A DNA stretch of 64,000 nt from Fontibacter flavus (GCF_042432905.1 NZ_JBHLWI010000048.1:1-64000); one strand, 5' to 3'. Numbered from the stretch's first letter, positions 53,703-63,948 are shown. Notes: generated from the sequence alone by a model not told the origin. Made by a program: numbers and translations.

Positions 53703-56432
53703 GTGCGTATTAGTAAGGTTTTTCTGTATCTATTGATTATTGCAACTTTAGCTGTGGCGGGTTATTATTTGATTGAAAAGTTTAATCCATTTGCACGGAA
53801 AAACGGTATGGAGCTGGTGTCATCTGATGCCGTTGTGGTTTTTGAGACGCAAAACCCGGTAATGGCATGGAATCAGCTGATCAGTCAGCCTTTATGGTCC
53901 AGACTTATGGATCTTCCAGCACTGAATCAGGCTCAAAACCAATTGATGGCATTGGACAGTATTTTCGGGTCAAATGGAAGTCTCGAAAAAACGCTAAGAG
54001 GAAATCAGTTGATTGTTTCACTTCATCCAGTAGGAAGAGAGGAATTTGACTTTTTGTATACTTTTTCATTTAAAAACACATCAGATCTTCAGTTCTTGGA
54101 AAAGCTGGAAAGCCAATTGCCCCCTCTATCACAAATAAATTCAAGGAGTTACAGCAACGTTATTATCAAAGAATTCCAAAGTCTTGAGCTGGAAAGAAAC
54201 CTGAATTATACCGTGATCAATAATGTATTGGTAGTCAGTTACACCTCATTTCTTGTAGAGGAGGCGATCAGGTATTCTCAGAGCAGTAATTTATCTAACT
54301 TTAAATCTATTCATAAAAAGCTGTTTGATGAATTACCCGGCGCTAAAGGGCTTGGGGTGGTAAGGTTGTCTGCCAGTGGATTGGCAAATCTGATTGCAGG
54401 CATTTCAAGGGGTAAGGATTTAAGTATGATTAGAAATTTTGAAAGGACAGGGGTTTCAGCCAATTTGGAACTGAAATTTTTGGACGGGAAAATACTCTTG
54501 GATGGAAATGCTTACTTTCCTGATGGCCGTGAAGTGGATTTCAGTAATCAAGAAAGTTCTTCAGCAGGTCTCTTCCAAAATTATATCAGCAATAGGTCAG
54601 CAGTTTATACCCAATATGATTTTAAAGAATCAGGCCAGTTGACTGAGCTGAAAGATGATGGTTTTCAATACAATAGTTCCTTGAAGGGGGATATTGAAAA
54701 AAATCTCTTAGAAAAAGGTTTTTTGGAAAATCTGAGTGGTGCTTTGGGGAATATGCTTTTTGAAATAAGTCCCAATGAGCCACAAGATCAGGTTTTGATC
54801 ATACATTCAGAATCTATAGACCAACAAATTGGCTTATTGAAACAATTCGGTTTAGGGGTGGAGGAGACAGGGTCTATAGATGGACTTCCTTTGGATTTTT
54901 ACCAGGAAAAGGAAATTTTTATGGTGGCTTCTGAAGAATTTCCTGCACATCTTTTTGAAGGGAAATTTATGGGTTTTCAGGATACTTATATTACATCTAT
55001 CGGAAATCTTTTGGTTTTTGCCAATAGTAGCAAGGCGATGAAACTTTTCATTGATGACCTGAAGAATGATAATACTTGGGGGAGGTCACTTCAGCAAAAG
55101 CGGTTGATTGAAAGTATTTCTTCAAATGATGGCTATACTTTTATCATCAATGTCGCCCGGTTTTGGAATTCAGTGGAAACGGTAAGTTCACCTAACTGGA
55201 AAGCATTTTTTCAGAAGTATGCACCGCAGCTTAGGTCGATAGATCTGATTTCGATGAGGGTCAAAGAATTGAATAAGAAAAATTACGTATCATTAGAATT
55301 AGGATATAATCTAGAACCGATCAAGCAGGTTCAGGATATTATGCTGACAGAAAACAAGTCTTTCCAGTTTGATAATTTGTTGGTTTATGGTCCGGTAAGT
55401 GTTCAAAACTTTGTAGACAATAGTCTTGAGTTTCTGGTCCAGGATGAAAATGATGTCATGCATTTATTGACTTCCGAAGGAAGCCTGGTTTTTTCTTATC
55501 AATTGGAAGGTCCTATTATCAGTGAAATTTACCAGGTGGATTATTATAAAAATGGAAAACTACAATTATTGTTGGCTACAGAGAAACAAGTCTACATTGT
55601 TGACCGGTTGGGAAATCTTATCCCGGGCTTTCCCGTTAGCATCAATGCTGGTAGAATCACCCATTTGAACCTTGTAGATTATAGTAATTCGAAAGAATAT
55701 AGATTTTTCGTTGGTACTGATGAAGGTGATTTATTGCTTTTGGATAAAGAGGGAAAGCTTTTGGACGGTTGGAATCCAAAAAAGGTCAGTAGTTCCCTAG
55801 CGGTAAAACCTTCACACCATAGAATAGCAGGAGTAGGGGATAGAATGGTAGCATTGACTGCTAACGGTCAGCTCTATTTTTTCAATAGAAGAGGGGAGTC
55901 AGAGCTTGGTTCACCTATCAGATTGGGAGATGGGCTAGCTTCTGATTACATTATTTTGGAAAGAGGAAGTGCCAGAGATACAAGATTAGTGACTATTACC
56001 AAAGAAGGAGAAGTAGTTCAGGTCAATTTCATGGGTGAACTGACCTACAGGAATCAATTGATGAGACCGGATAGAGAAAGCAAGTTTTATCTCATCAAAG
56101 ACCAAAAAGAAGATAGGTATTTGTTTGTAGTACATGAGTACAATAAGGTTACTGTCTTAGACCAAGAGTATAAAGAGCTTTTTGCGATCAATATGTTCGC
56201 AGAGAAGCTGAATTTTCAATTCTTCTCATTTGGCTCCGATAAAAATATTTTTGTGGTTACAGACCCTTATCAGGAATTTATTTACTTATATAATCTTCAG
56301 GGGAATCTTTTGAATACCACACCTATCGGTGGAAATCAGAAAATTGATTTGAAATATTCAGGTAGCCAAAATGACTACACAATTTATGTGATTTCAGGCA
56401 AAAGGTTTTCCGAGTATAAATTGCCACTGTAA
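53703..56432 (+). CDS. Large exported/anchored protein with C-terminal beta-propeller-like repeats
   Basis: The protein has 909 residues. Translation most likely starts at GTG (53703), because it directly precedes a hydrophobic signal/anchor (ISKVFLYLLIIATLAVAGYYLIE) and the next Met is at 36. The N-terminal 500 residues resemble the DUF3352-type repeats found in Bacteroidota and cyanobacterial exported proteins (SSDAVVVFETQNP). From about 570 onward are WD/PQQ-like propeller blades (LLATEKQVYIVDRLGNLIPGFP, FFVGTDEGDLLLLDKEGKLLDGW). Function unknown; no neighbours to guide. Confidence 0.8.
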   Translation: MRISKVFLYLLIIATLAVAGYYLIEKFNPFARKNGMELVSSDAVVVFETQNPVMAWNQLISQPLWSRLMDLPALNQAQNQLMALDSIFGSNGSLEKTLRGNQLIVSLHPVGREEFDFLYTFSFKNTSDLQFLEKLESQLPPLSQINSRSYSNVIIKEFQSLELERNLNYTVINNVLVVSYTSFLVEEAIRYSQSSNLSNFKSIHKKLFDELPGAKGLGVVRLSASGLANLIAGISRGKDLSMIRNFERTGVSANLELKFLDGKILLDGNAYFPDGREVDFSNQESSSAGLFQNYISNRSAVYTQYDFKESGQLTELKDDGFQYNSSLKGDIEKNLLEKGFLENLSGALGNMLFEISPNEPQDQVLIIHSESIDQQIGLLKQFGLGVEETGSIDGLPLDFYQEKEIFMVASEEFPAHLFEGKFMGFQDTYITSIGNLLVFANSSKAMKLFIDDLKNDNTWGRSLQQKRLIESISSNDGYTFIINVARFWNSVETVSSPNWKAFFQKYAPQLRSIDLISMRVKELNKKNYVSLELGYNLEPIKQVQDIMLTENKSFQFDNLLVYGPVSVQNFVDNSLEFLVQDENDVMHLLTSEGSLVFSYQLEGPIISEIYQVDYYKNGKLQLLLATEKQVYIVDRLGNLIPGFPVSINAGRITHLNLVDYSNSKEYRFFVGTDEGDLLLLDKEGKLLDGWNPKKVSSSLAVKPSHHRIAGVGDRMVALTANGQLYFFNRRGESELGSPIRLGDGLASDYIILERGSARDTRLVTITKEGEVVQVNFMGELTYRNQLMRPDRESKFYLIKDQKEDRYLFVVHEYNKVTVLDQEYKELFAINMFAEKLNFQFFSFGSDKNIFVVTDPYQEFIYLYNLQGNLLNTTPIGGNQKIDLKYSGSQNDYTIYVISGKRFSEYKLPL

Positions 56433-56436
56433 TTTT

Positions 56437-56476
56437 AATTGCCTTTTCGGACATAATTTTGTCTGAAAAGGCAATT
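56437..56476. terminator. Long inverted repeat downstream of the beta-propeller gene
   Basis: A 17-bp stem (56437-56453 with 56460-56476, one G-T wobble, loop of six) starts 4 bp after the stop codon. It lacks a T run on the plus strand, so termination is uncertain, but its strength and position argue for a transcript end or mRNA-stabilising structure. Confidence 0.6.
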
Positions 56477-56540
56477 AATCCCCATTCCTTTCCCTTGTTT
56501 AATGATCTTTATATTTTTGTGTTTCCAAAAATTAATTGAA

Positions 56541-58211
56541 ATGTATTTGACCAAAATAAAAGCTACCATCATTTTTTCAATTTTAATCTTACCAAACATC
56601 CTTTTCGGGCAGGTAATATTTGATGATCGTCAGGTGTTGGTGACAGAAGAAGATTACCATGACTTATCAACTCCTTACCATGCCACCCTGTCTTTTTTCT
56701 ATAATTTAAGAGAGGAAAGCTATGATCCCGAAGCTGCTTCCCGTGTATTGACATTGAATGCGGCAAATGCCAAAGATGCAAGTAAGCTTGCAATTCAGTT
56801 AAAACAGATCTTTGATGGCAATGCTGTATTTGTAAAAATCAATGAAGTTCCCAATGAATCAGATTACATTGATACCTTGTACAGCAATCAGTCCAAATAC
56901 TTTTTTGATACCAAGCAACTTCCTTTGGTCTATTTGGAAAAAGTTGGAAAAGAATGGAAATTCAGTGCATTTACTGTTTCTCAAATTGAGGAAATGCACC
57001 ATGAGACTTATCCATATGGGACAGACCGTTTGTTGAATTTGCTTCCAAAATTAGGGAGTCAGGTATATTTAGGTCTGCACTTTTGGCAATTTGTAGGCCT
57101 CTTTTTACTGATCTTGTTGCTTTTCTTATCTCACAAGTTGATTACTTTTTTATTGGATAAGGTGTTTTTGTACCTGATGGGAAAATTAGGTTATGGGTAT
57201 GTGGGTGAAAAATTCCTGCTTCCGGTGGCAAGGGTTACCAGTATTTACCTGATCGTAGTACTATCTTCTTTATTTATCAGATTGCTGCAATTGCCTATAG
57301 AAGTGGTGTCCATAGTGGTTAAAATTCTGAATGCAGCTAAACCTTTCATCATCACTATTGTCTTTTATAAAATAGTCGATATAGTTTCTCTGTACTTTGG
57401 GCGACTGGCAGAGAAAACAGAATCTACTTTGGATGATCAATTGGTGCCTTTGATCCGAAAGACACTGAAAGCTTTTGTGGTGATTATCGGTTCTTTATTT
57501 GTACTCAAAGAAGGGCTTGAGGTCGATATTGTGCCGTTTTTGACGGGTCTGTCTATTGGAGGTTTGGCCTTTGCCTTGGCTGCACAGGATACCATTAAGA
57601 ATTTCTTTGGGTCTATCATGATATTCATTGACAAGCCTTTTCAGGTTGGGGACTGGATTACTTCAGGTGACGTGGATGGAACTGTGGAAGAGGTTGGGTT
57701 CAGATCTACAAGGGTCAGGACTTTTAGAAATTCTGTTATGTATATTCCCAATGGAAAAATCGCGGATGCGACAATCGATAATCATGGATTAAGGCAATAC
57801 AGAAGGTTTTATACCACTTTGACAGTGACTTATGATACCCCTCCTGAATTGATCCAGGCTTTTGTGGAGGGATTGAGACAAATAGTGGACAGCCATCCTC
57901 ATACAAGAAAGGATGCCTACAATATTTATTTCAATAACCTGTCTGCCTATAGTCAGGATATAATGTTTTACATTTTCTTTCAGGTGGGTACTTGGCCGGA
58001 AGAGTTGAAGTGCAGGCATGAAATTTTGGTGCAGATTGTCAAGCTGGCCAAGACGCTTGGCGTTCGTTTTGCTTTACCTACTCAGACTTTACATATGGAA
58101 AGTTTCCCTGAAAAGAAAACACTGGTTCCATCATATGAACAAGAAAAGACGGTTTATGCTGCTAAATTACAGGAGTTTTTGAGTACGGAACTGACAAGGA
58201 AAGACAATTAA
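56541..58211 (+). CDS. MscS family mechanosensitive channel with an N-terminal periplasmic domain
   Basis: The longer reading begins at 56502; the ATG at 56541 gives a good signal peptide (MYLTKIKATIIFSILIL... LFGQ). About 160 periplasmic residues follow, then several membrane helices (from about 195). The MscS pore helix and beta domain are clear: LAFALAAQDTIKNFFGSIMIF, KPFQVGDWIT, GTVEEVGFRSTRVRTF and YIPNGKIADATIDNHG. It would release solutes upon osmotic downshift. Length 556 is longer than MscS because of the N-terminal domain. The Pmp3-like gene follows 13 bp later. Confidence 0.92.
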   Translation: MYLTKIKATIIFSILILPNILFGQVIFDDRQVLVTEEDYHDLSTPYHATLSFFYNLREESYDPEAASRVLTLNAANAKDASKLAIQLKQIFDGNAVFVKINEVPNESDYIDTLYSNQSKYFFDTKQLPLVYLEKVGKEWKFSAFTVSQIEEMHHETYPYGTDRLLNLLPKLGSQVYLGLHFWQFVGLFLLILLLFLSHKLITFLLDKVFLYLMGKLGYGYVGEKFLLPVARVTSIYLIVVLSSLFIRLLQLPIEVVSIVVKILNAAKPFIITIVFYKIVDIVSLYFGRLAEKTESTLDDQLVPLIRKTLKAFVVIIGSLFVLKEGLEVDIVPFLTGLSIGGLAFALAAQDTIKNFFGSIMIFIDKPFQVGDWITSGDVDGTVEEVGFRSTRVRTFRNSVMYIPNGKIADATIDNHGLRQYRRFYTTLTVTYDTPPELIQAFVEGLRQIVDSHPHTRKDAYNIYFNNLSAYSQDIMFYIFFQVGTWPEELKCRHEILVQIVKLAKTLGVRFALPTQTLHMESFPEKKTLVPSYEQEKTVYAAKLQEFLSTELTRKDN

Positions 58212-58224
58212 ATAAACTCTGAAT

Positions 58225-58434
58225 ATGCGTTATGTCATTGCTTTCTTTCTGCCCTGGCTTTCATTGATTCTTCAGGGAAAAATATTCTCTGGAATCATCT
58301 GCCTTATCCTACAGATTACCATTATAGGCTGGCTTCCTGCGGCCATATGGGCCATTATGTCTGTCCATAATATGTATGAGGACAGAAGGGTGAATAAAAT
58401 TGTTCGTGCAATAAAATCTTCAGAGCGGAATTAA
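58225..58434 (+). CDS. YqaE/Pmp3 family small membrane protein
   Basis: The 69-residue protein has two hydrophobic segments, with FFLPWLSLILQGKIFSGIICLILQ and IGWLPAAIWAIMSV, the signature of Pmp3/YqaE proteins. They are stress-linked and affect membrane potential or ion leakage. It follows the MscS gene closely, so both envelope-stress functions probably share a transcript. Its stop codon overlaps that of the convergent next gene (TTAA). Confidence 0.88.
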   Translation: MRYVIAFFLPWLSLILQGKIFSGIICLILQITIIGWLPAAIWAIMSVHNMYEDRRVNKIVRAIKSSERN

Positions 58435-60050
58435 TCGACGACTTCTAAGAAATCTTTGTGAAAAACAATCCTGCCTTCCTCGTTGAAGAAGGAATAAATA
58501 ACCTCAAATTGACCAGTAACTTGAGAACTTGTTACCCTAATACTGGGCTGTTCTAGGTTATTGCTCCAGTATAAGCTGGTTCTGAAATCAGGATAGTTTG
58601 CCTGTCCAATCTGGCTATTGAAATGTGGACTTTTTAGCTTTTTTGGTTTCTGAATTTCCCAATAATTAAAATAAAGAGCGTTAGTGGGTAATTCAAATTT
58701 TCCAAAATCATTTTCAAATGAGGAAAAGCTGATCACTCCTGAAAATTTATCTTTATTGAGAAAAAAATCCCTGGTCAAAACTTCAAGTTTTTGAATATTG
58801 GACGGGTTGAACTTCGCCAGTTTGTCAGTGTCAAAAACAGGCATGCCATCAATCAGAATCAAAGGATTTTCCTGAAATAGTGCATTTATTGGGCTGTTGA
58901 GAACCTTATAAACAGTCTTCTTATCCTGCTTTCTGACGAGTACTTCAGGTACATATTCCCGAAGGGTTGTTTCCATATCATCAAATCTGGTGTAATCGTC
59001 TAACAGATAGGTTCTGTCAGCCACAAACCCAGTGACGATAGGGAAAAAGTCATTTGATTCAATAGGATAAAAATAAGGGCTTACCTGGGCACTGGCTATC
59101 AGATCCAATAAGAAATTTTTGTTTTTTTCTTCTATCACAAGATCGGGAAAAATAAAGTCTTCCTTGAAAATCATTTCCAAAAATGGAGATTGAGGGGAAA
59201 AATTCAATTGGTTTTCAAAGTTGATTGATTGTGCAACCAAAAATTCAAAAGTTTTTAGGGGACCCATTTCAAAAAATAGATTTCCATTCTTATCAGGTTT
59301 AGCAGTATTCAAAACAGATTGCTTGCCATGGGCGGAAAGAAAAAATGTCTCTTCAGTATCAATGGTTGGGCTCAGGTTTTTCCCATGAATGATATGTCCG
59401 TATAATTCAGGGACAAGTGCTGTTTGTTTTTCCTGAGGGTGATAAATTTCCTGATAAATAAAACCTTTATATTCTTCGGGTAAAAATGGATTTACCAATG
59501 AAATGGAAAGTGAAAAAGGATTAGATTCTCCCTGTCTGTCGATGTCTATATTGGAGGAACTGGAAATATTGATGTTATGCTCTCTGATCAAGTTGGGATT
59601 AGCCTGTGGTTTTTCAAATGAGTATTTGTTTTTAACCGGGTTAGTGTTTCTCAGTACGGGTGGTTTTTTTTGATTAATTACCGTGATGAATTGGTTAAAT
59701 ACCCCCTTGCCCGTCTTTTGAATCAATGGGCTGGTTCTGGTGTAAAGCCTTAATAAATAATGATCTGATTCAAGTTGGCCGGGTATTTCCAGATAGGCCT
59801 CTGCCTGTCCGTTTACCAATGGAACTATAAATTGTTTGACGGCTTTTTGGTTCCGGTCTATCATTTCCACATAAGCCATTTTTGAAGCACTTGGTTCTTT
59901 ACCTTGTAGGGCTTTCAGGTTAATCCAAATGGTTTCTCCTGCTACAGTAATGTTTTTGGAAATGTGGGCAAAAATGATCTCTTCTGTCATTTCCTGACTG
60001 AATCCGGAAAAGCCTGAAAACATCAGAATGGCAAACAACAGCTTTTTCAT
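58431..60050 (-). CDS. Exported protein with macroglobulin-like N-terminus and TonB-plug-like segment
   Basis: A TTG reading reaches 60065; the ATG at 60050 (AGGATTAAGG ahead as a possible ribosome site) opens a signal peptide. The first domain (about 20-135) resembles the macroglobulin (MG2) type: ITVAGETIWINLKALQG. The middle is unassigned. Around 400-470, ENPLILIDGMPVFDTDKLAKF, then NIQKLEVLTRDFF, look like a TonB-receptor plug, without a beta-barrel. It is the last gene of the TonB receptor-DUF4249 operon and overlaps its predecessor's stop region closely. Function unknown. Confidence 0.82.
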   Translation of the reverse strand: MKKLLFAILMFSGFSGFSQEMTEEIIFAHISKNITVAGETIWINLKALQGKEPSASKMAYVEMIDRNQKAVKQFIVPLVNGQAEAYLEIPGQLESDHYLLRLYTRTSPLIQKTGKGVFNQFITVINQKKPPVLRNTNPVKNKYSFEKPQANPNLIREHNINISSSSNIDIDRQGESNPFSLSISLVNPFLPEEYKGFIYQEIYHPQEKQTALVPELYGHIIHGKNLSPTIDTEETFFLSAHGKQSVLNTAKPDKNGNLFFEMGPLKTFEFLVAQSINFENQLNFSPQSPFLEMIFKEDFIFPDLVIEEKNKNFLLDLIASAQVSPYFYPIESNDFFPIVTGFVADRTYLLDDYTRFDDMETTLREYVPEVLVRKQDKKTVYKVLNSPINALFQENPLILIDGMPVFDTDKLAKFNPSNIQKLEVLTRDFFLNKDKFSGVISFSSFENDFGKFELPTNALYFNYWEIQKPKKLKSPHFNSQIGQANYPDFRTSLYWSNNLEQPSIRVTSSQVTGQFEVIYSFFNEEGRIVFHKDFLEVVD

Positions 60051-60052
60051 CC

Positions 60053-61198
60053 TTAATCCTCCCAAAATTCAGGTCTAACATTTGTGCCGCGAAGGGTACA
60101 GTCCACACATCGGTAATCCGCACCTCTGTAACCAATTAGGAACATACCATCCCACACATCTCTTACTGGAACAACTATTCCATTGTTGAAAGCATCTCTT
60201 ATGGCAGAGGCTGTAGGAGGGATAGTGTCCTGAAGTATTTGACAAAACTCATATTCAGGTATAAATACAGGCCAAGGGAATACCTCAGATGCATTGATAT
60301 AAAGTCGTTTATTTGCCGATTTGCCCATGCTGATAAATCCGATTACTTTTTCGGAGGGGTCTTCTGGATTTTGGATATTGCCGGTAATGAGGGAGGGGAG
60401 AGGACTGAAAATGCCACCGATATCATCAGAATTCTTTCGGAGTATTTCCCAAAAATTGAAAGCATCTTGGTCTATAGCCCTTTGTTTGACCAGAACACTG
60501 TATCTGTTGGTCAGTTTTTCAGACCTAGGTGGAATCCGTATCAACTCCCTTTGCAATATTCTGTTGTCTTCAAATCTAGCGGCATCCTGTAAGACTATTT
60601 TAGGGTTTAGGTTATCTTTCCAGCACCTGTCCACCCGTTCATCTTCGTTTCTTGTTCTGATACTGCCTTCTTCATAGATCAAAAAAGACCTGATTCCAGC
60701 ATTGAAAATCCAATGTTCTTCATAGCTCCACATGAAATATTGTTTTTCCTGTTCACCCTTTGTACTGATATAGATTTCTACCCCATCATTATCCTGGACA
60801 AATGCCAACTCCTCGATTTCCGGACTGATAATGGGAGTCATGGGCGCACTGGTGTATTGTTTTCCATTTTTGAGCCAGATGCTCAGGGTATATTCTTTTG
60901 TGGGATCAAAATTTCCATTTAAGGTATACCGTCCATTTCCTTTTTCTTCAAAATCCCACAGGTTCAAATTGTCGCTTAGAAAAACCCTTGCTCCTTCTTC
61001 CTGAATTGGAGAAGCAATACTGTTGATTGGCGAAGTTCTGCCAAGGGTGATTTGTGATTCACCTGAAACTTCTATGTACCCTTCGACCACGAGGAAATCA
61101 ACACTTTGAGGCGAGAGGTCCGGTTCAAATGGATCCCTACATGACTGTAGAATTCCAATAATCAAAATAAGGATGATATGGAAGATCTTGTTTTTCAT
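60053..61198 (-). CDS. DUF4249 family lipoprotein
   Basis: The 381-residue precursor has lipobox GILQSC (Cys20). The DUF4249 fold is seen in the N-terminal VDFLVVEGYIEVSGESQITLGRTSPI and the C-terminal FCQILQDTIPPTASAIRDA and CVDCTLRGTN segments. DUF4249 lipoproteins regularly pair with TonB-dependent receptors, likely as surface components of an uptake or binding complex. Its ATG overlaps the receptor's TGA stop by one base, giving translational coupling. Confidence 0.93.
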   Translation of the reverse strand: MKNKIFHIILILIIGILQSCRDPFEPDLSPQSVDFLVVEGYIEVSGESQITLGRTSPINSIASPIQEEGARVFLSDNLNLWDFEEKGNGRYTLNGNFDPTKEYTLSIWLKNGKQYTSAPMTPIISPEIEELAFVQDNDGVEIYISTKGEQEKQYFMWSYEEHWIFNAGIRSFLIYEEGSIRTRNEDERVDRCWKDNLNPKIVLQDAARFEDNRILQRELIRIPPRSEKLTNRYSVLVKQRAIDQDAFNFWEILRKNSDDIGGIFSPLPSLITGNIQNPEDPSEKVIGFISMGKSANKRLYINASEVFPWPVFIPEYEFCQILQDTIPPTASAIRDAFNNGIVVPVRDVWDGMFLIGYRGADYRCVDCTLRGTNVRPEFWED

Positions 61199-63948
61199 CA
61201 GATCCTGAAATTATATGTGATAAAAGGAATGGGCTGGGCAAAAATTGAAAGCTGGTATCCCTGCAAGACCCCATTGACAGGGGTGAAGTATACCGAGTAT
61301 GGATTTCTCCTACCAAGGAGATTGTATACGCCCAAAGACCATGAGGAATGGGCCAGTTTTCTGACTTTATGATTGCCTTCAATATTTACCGATATATCAA
61401 TTCTGAAATAATCGGGGATACGGTATGCATTTCTGTCAGAAAAATAAACCCTTTCAGAACTGCCATAATTAAATTTGGCTACTGGTAAGGTGATGGGTCT
61501 TCCGGTGCTGTAGTTGGCATTCAATGAGGTGCTGAATCTTTTGCTCCACTCATAATTACCAACCAACACGGCATTATGCGGTTGGTCAAAATTGCTGGCA
61601 TACCAATTTCCATCATTTATTTTTTCAGCCATCTCCTCGGAGGCTGTTCGTAGTTGTGAGCGTGAATAGGTGTAACTGACCCATCCATTGAGTTTGCCTG
61701 TATTTTTCTTCAATAAAAATTCAGCTCCATACGCCCTGCCATCAGTTCTCAATACCGCTTGCTCAACTGTGTTATTTAAAAGTAAAGTGGAGCCTGACCT
61801 GAAATCTATCAGATTCCGCATTGTTCTGTGGTAGGCTTCTATAGAAAATTCAAACTTGTCCACTTTGATGTTTCTATAATAGCCCAAAGAGACCTGATCT
61901 CCCCATTGTGGACGGATATTGGGGTCACTGAGTTTCCAGATATCTGTAGGTGCAATGGCGGCATTATTGGTGATGAGGTGGATGAATTGCCTTCCTGTAT
62001 TATACCCGGCTTTCAGAGAAGAGATGTTGTTCAATATGTACCTGCCTGAAATCCTGAATTCAGGGCCATGATAGGTATTGATGGTCTTTCCAGCGGAAAA
62101 TGATCTTTCTCGAATGAGCGTTGTTGGGGAAATAGGGAGCCCTGATTCGTATTCTCTGGAACTATTCGGTCCAATGAAACTGTAAAAGGCGTACCTCATG
62201 CCATAGTTGACGGTTAGATTGTCGTTCAACTCGAAATTGTCACCAATGAAGAATGAAGATTCCCAAGCCTGCTCCTGATTGACAGTTTCCGGAACTACGA
62301 TTGACTCGGGACCAGAAGGTCTTATATGACCGGGCTGTAGCTGGTAATTAATGGCGTGAATGCCAAAATTCAGCTTATGTCTGGGGTCGTATTCATAAGA
62401 GAAGTTAGCTTTTGCAAATTGCTGTCGGATCTGATAACCAAAGTCATAAGCATTACTTGCATTGTCCCTTCCCTCTATTCCAAATTGATAGGTGTCCTGT
62501 CCTACCACCAATTCCGCTTCCATTTTTTCATTGAAATAATGTGTCCATCCCAGGTTGAAATTTTGGTTTTGGTAGTTGAAGGTAGTGTCTCGGTCAAATC
62601 TAAAATTGTCGCTACTGTTGTAGATATTCAGACGAAGGTTGTTTTTATTATTGATCTGATGGGCCAGACTGAAATTGAGGTCATAAAAGGCAGCTCTGCC
62701 ATTTTTAAAATCAGTGTTTTCTTCCAGTAAATTCAACAGCCAATTAGAGTAAGTAGATCTGCCTCCGAGGATGAAACTTGTATTTTCTCCTATTGGACCT
62801 TCTATGGTCATTCTGCCGGTCAAAAGTCCTATCCCTCCTGAAACTTTGATTTTTTCTTTATTTCCATACTTGCCCTGAACATCCAAAACAGAGGATAACC
62901 GACCTCCGAATTTGACAGGAATCCCTGCTTTATAGAGTTCCACAGATTCTACCATGTCCGGATTAAATGCCGAAAATAATCCAAATAAGTGGGAAGGGTT
63001 AAAGATTGTAGCATGATTGAAAAGGATGAGGTTTTGGTCTGCTGCACCACCTCTTACATTGAAGCCAACAGAAGCTTCGCCAACAGTCTGCACACCTGGC
63101 AATGTCAGAATGGAGCGTATAATATCCACCTCTCCCAAGACTGCAGGGATTTTTTTCATTGACTGAATATTGAGTTTTTGAACACCCATTTCCGGTCTGG
63201 AAATATTGGACATCCGCTCAGAATTGACAGTCACCTCAGATAGGGAAATGATATTCTCTTCAATAGCAATGTCCAAGATGCCATTTCCCTGTAAATTCAC
63301 CTGTCTTTGTTCAATAAAGCCGCCAAGATTTTGGATAAAAAGTGTGTGCCTACCCACAGGCAGCGTGATGTCATATTCTCCGTTTTCATTGGCAATAGCA
63401 CGGGTATAATTTACTCTTTCAAATATGACGGCTCCAAAAACAGGATTGCCTGTTTCCAATCCTGTTATTTTACCTTGAAGCCTAACTTCTTTTTGATTGG
63501 TGTTGGAGCCTATTACATAGAGTTTGTTTCTGGAATATTCTCTTTCGACATCGCTCATTCGTGCAGTCCCCCTTTCTTCTGAAGTTGAACCTGAAGCTTC
63601 AAAAAATGAAGGAGAAAGGTTGAGATCAAGTGCGGAATTCTTGGTGATGAATACGCGCTTACGGTGATCTATGCTGAATTTCAGGTCAGTATTTTCAAAT
63701 ATTGAGGAAAGAACTTGAGTGAGTGTATTGTCTTTTGCACTTATATTGACCTGAATATCTTGTATATCCTCCTGAATGAAATAGAAGGTGTAGCCATGAG
63801 AGTTTTCTATCAATTGTGCAAAGCGATTAAAAGTGATGCCCGGGTAAAGCCCTGAAATCTTTTCATCTTTAGGACTCTCCGTTTGAGAAATGCCATGCAT
63901 TGAATAAATGCAAAAAAACAAAAAGAAGAGGACTGATTTTATCTTCAT
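61198..63948 (-). CDS. TonB-dependent receptor with an STN domain
   Basis: The 916-residue precursor has a signal peptide (to about residue 21). An STN-type domain (about 28-105, with YFIQEDIQDIQVNISAKD) suggests anti-sigma signalling. A carboxypeptidase-like regulatory domain spans about 155-235. The plug follows (FNVRGGAADQNLILFNHATIF), then a beta-barrel to the end with a terminal aromatic-type ending (TYNFRI). It imports or senses an unknown ligand through the outer membrane. No FecR or sigma gene lies within the window. Confidence 0.94.
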   Translation of the reverse strand: MKIKSVLFFLFFCIYSMHGISQTESPKDEKISGLYPGITFNRFAQLIENSHGYTFYFIQEDIQDIQVNISAKDNTLTQVLSSIFENTDLKFSIDHRKRVFITKNSALDLNLSPSFFEASGSTSEERGTARMSDVEREYSRNKLYVIGSNTNQKEVRLQGKITGLETGNPVFGAVIFERVNYTRAIANENGEYDITLPVGRHTLFIQNLGGFIEQRQVNLQGNGILDIAIEENIISLSEVTVNSERMSNISRPEMGVQKLNIQSMKKIPAVLGEVDIIRSILTLPGVQTVGEASVGFNVRGGAADQNLILFNHATIFNPSHLFGLFSAFNPDMVESVELYKAGIPVKFGGRLSSVLDVQGKYGNKEKIKVSGGIGLLTGRMTIEGPIGENTSFILGGRSTYSNWLLNLLEENTDFKNGRAAFYDLNFSLAHQINNKNNLRLNIYNSSDNFRFDRDTTFNYQNQNFNLGWTHYFNEKMEAELVVGQDTYQFGIEGRDNASNAYDFGYQIRQQFAKANFSYEYDPRHKLNFGIHAINYQLQPGHIRPSGPESIVVPETVNQEQAWESSFFIGDNFELNDNLTVNYGMRYAFYSFIGPNSSREYESGLPISPTTLIRERSFSAGKTINTYHGPEFRISGRYILNNISSLKAGYNTGRQFIHLITNNAAIAPTDIWKLSDPNIRPQWGDQVSLGYYRNIKVDKFEFSIEAYHRTMRNLIDFRSGSTLLLNNTVEQAVLRTDGRAYGAEFLLKKNTGKLNGWVSYTYSRSQLRTASEEMAEKINDGNWYASNFDQPHNAVLVGNYEWSKRFSTSLNANYSTGRPITLPVAKFNYGSSERVYFSDRNAYRIPDYFRIDISVNIEGNHKVRKLAHSSWSLGVYNLLGRRNPYSVYFTPVNGVLQGYQLSIFAQPIPFITYNFRI

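Noticed and set aside
56437..56476. Inverted repeat considered as a transposon terminus
   Set aside because: It is a single compact hairpin just after a stop codon, with no target duplication or partner copy; a transcript-end structure fits better.
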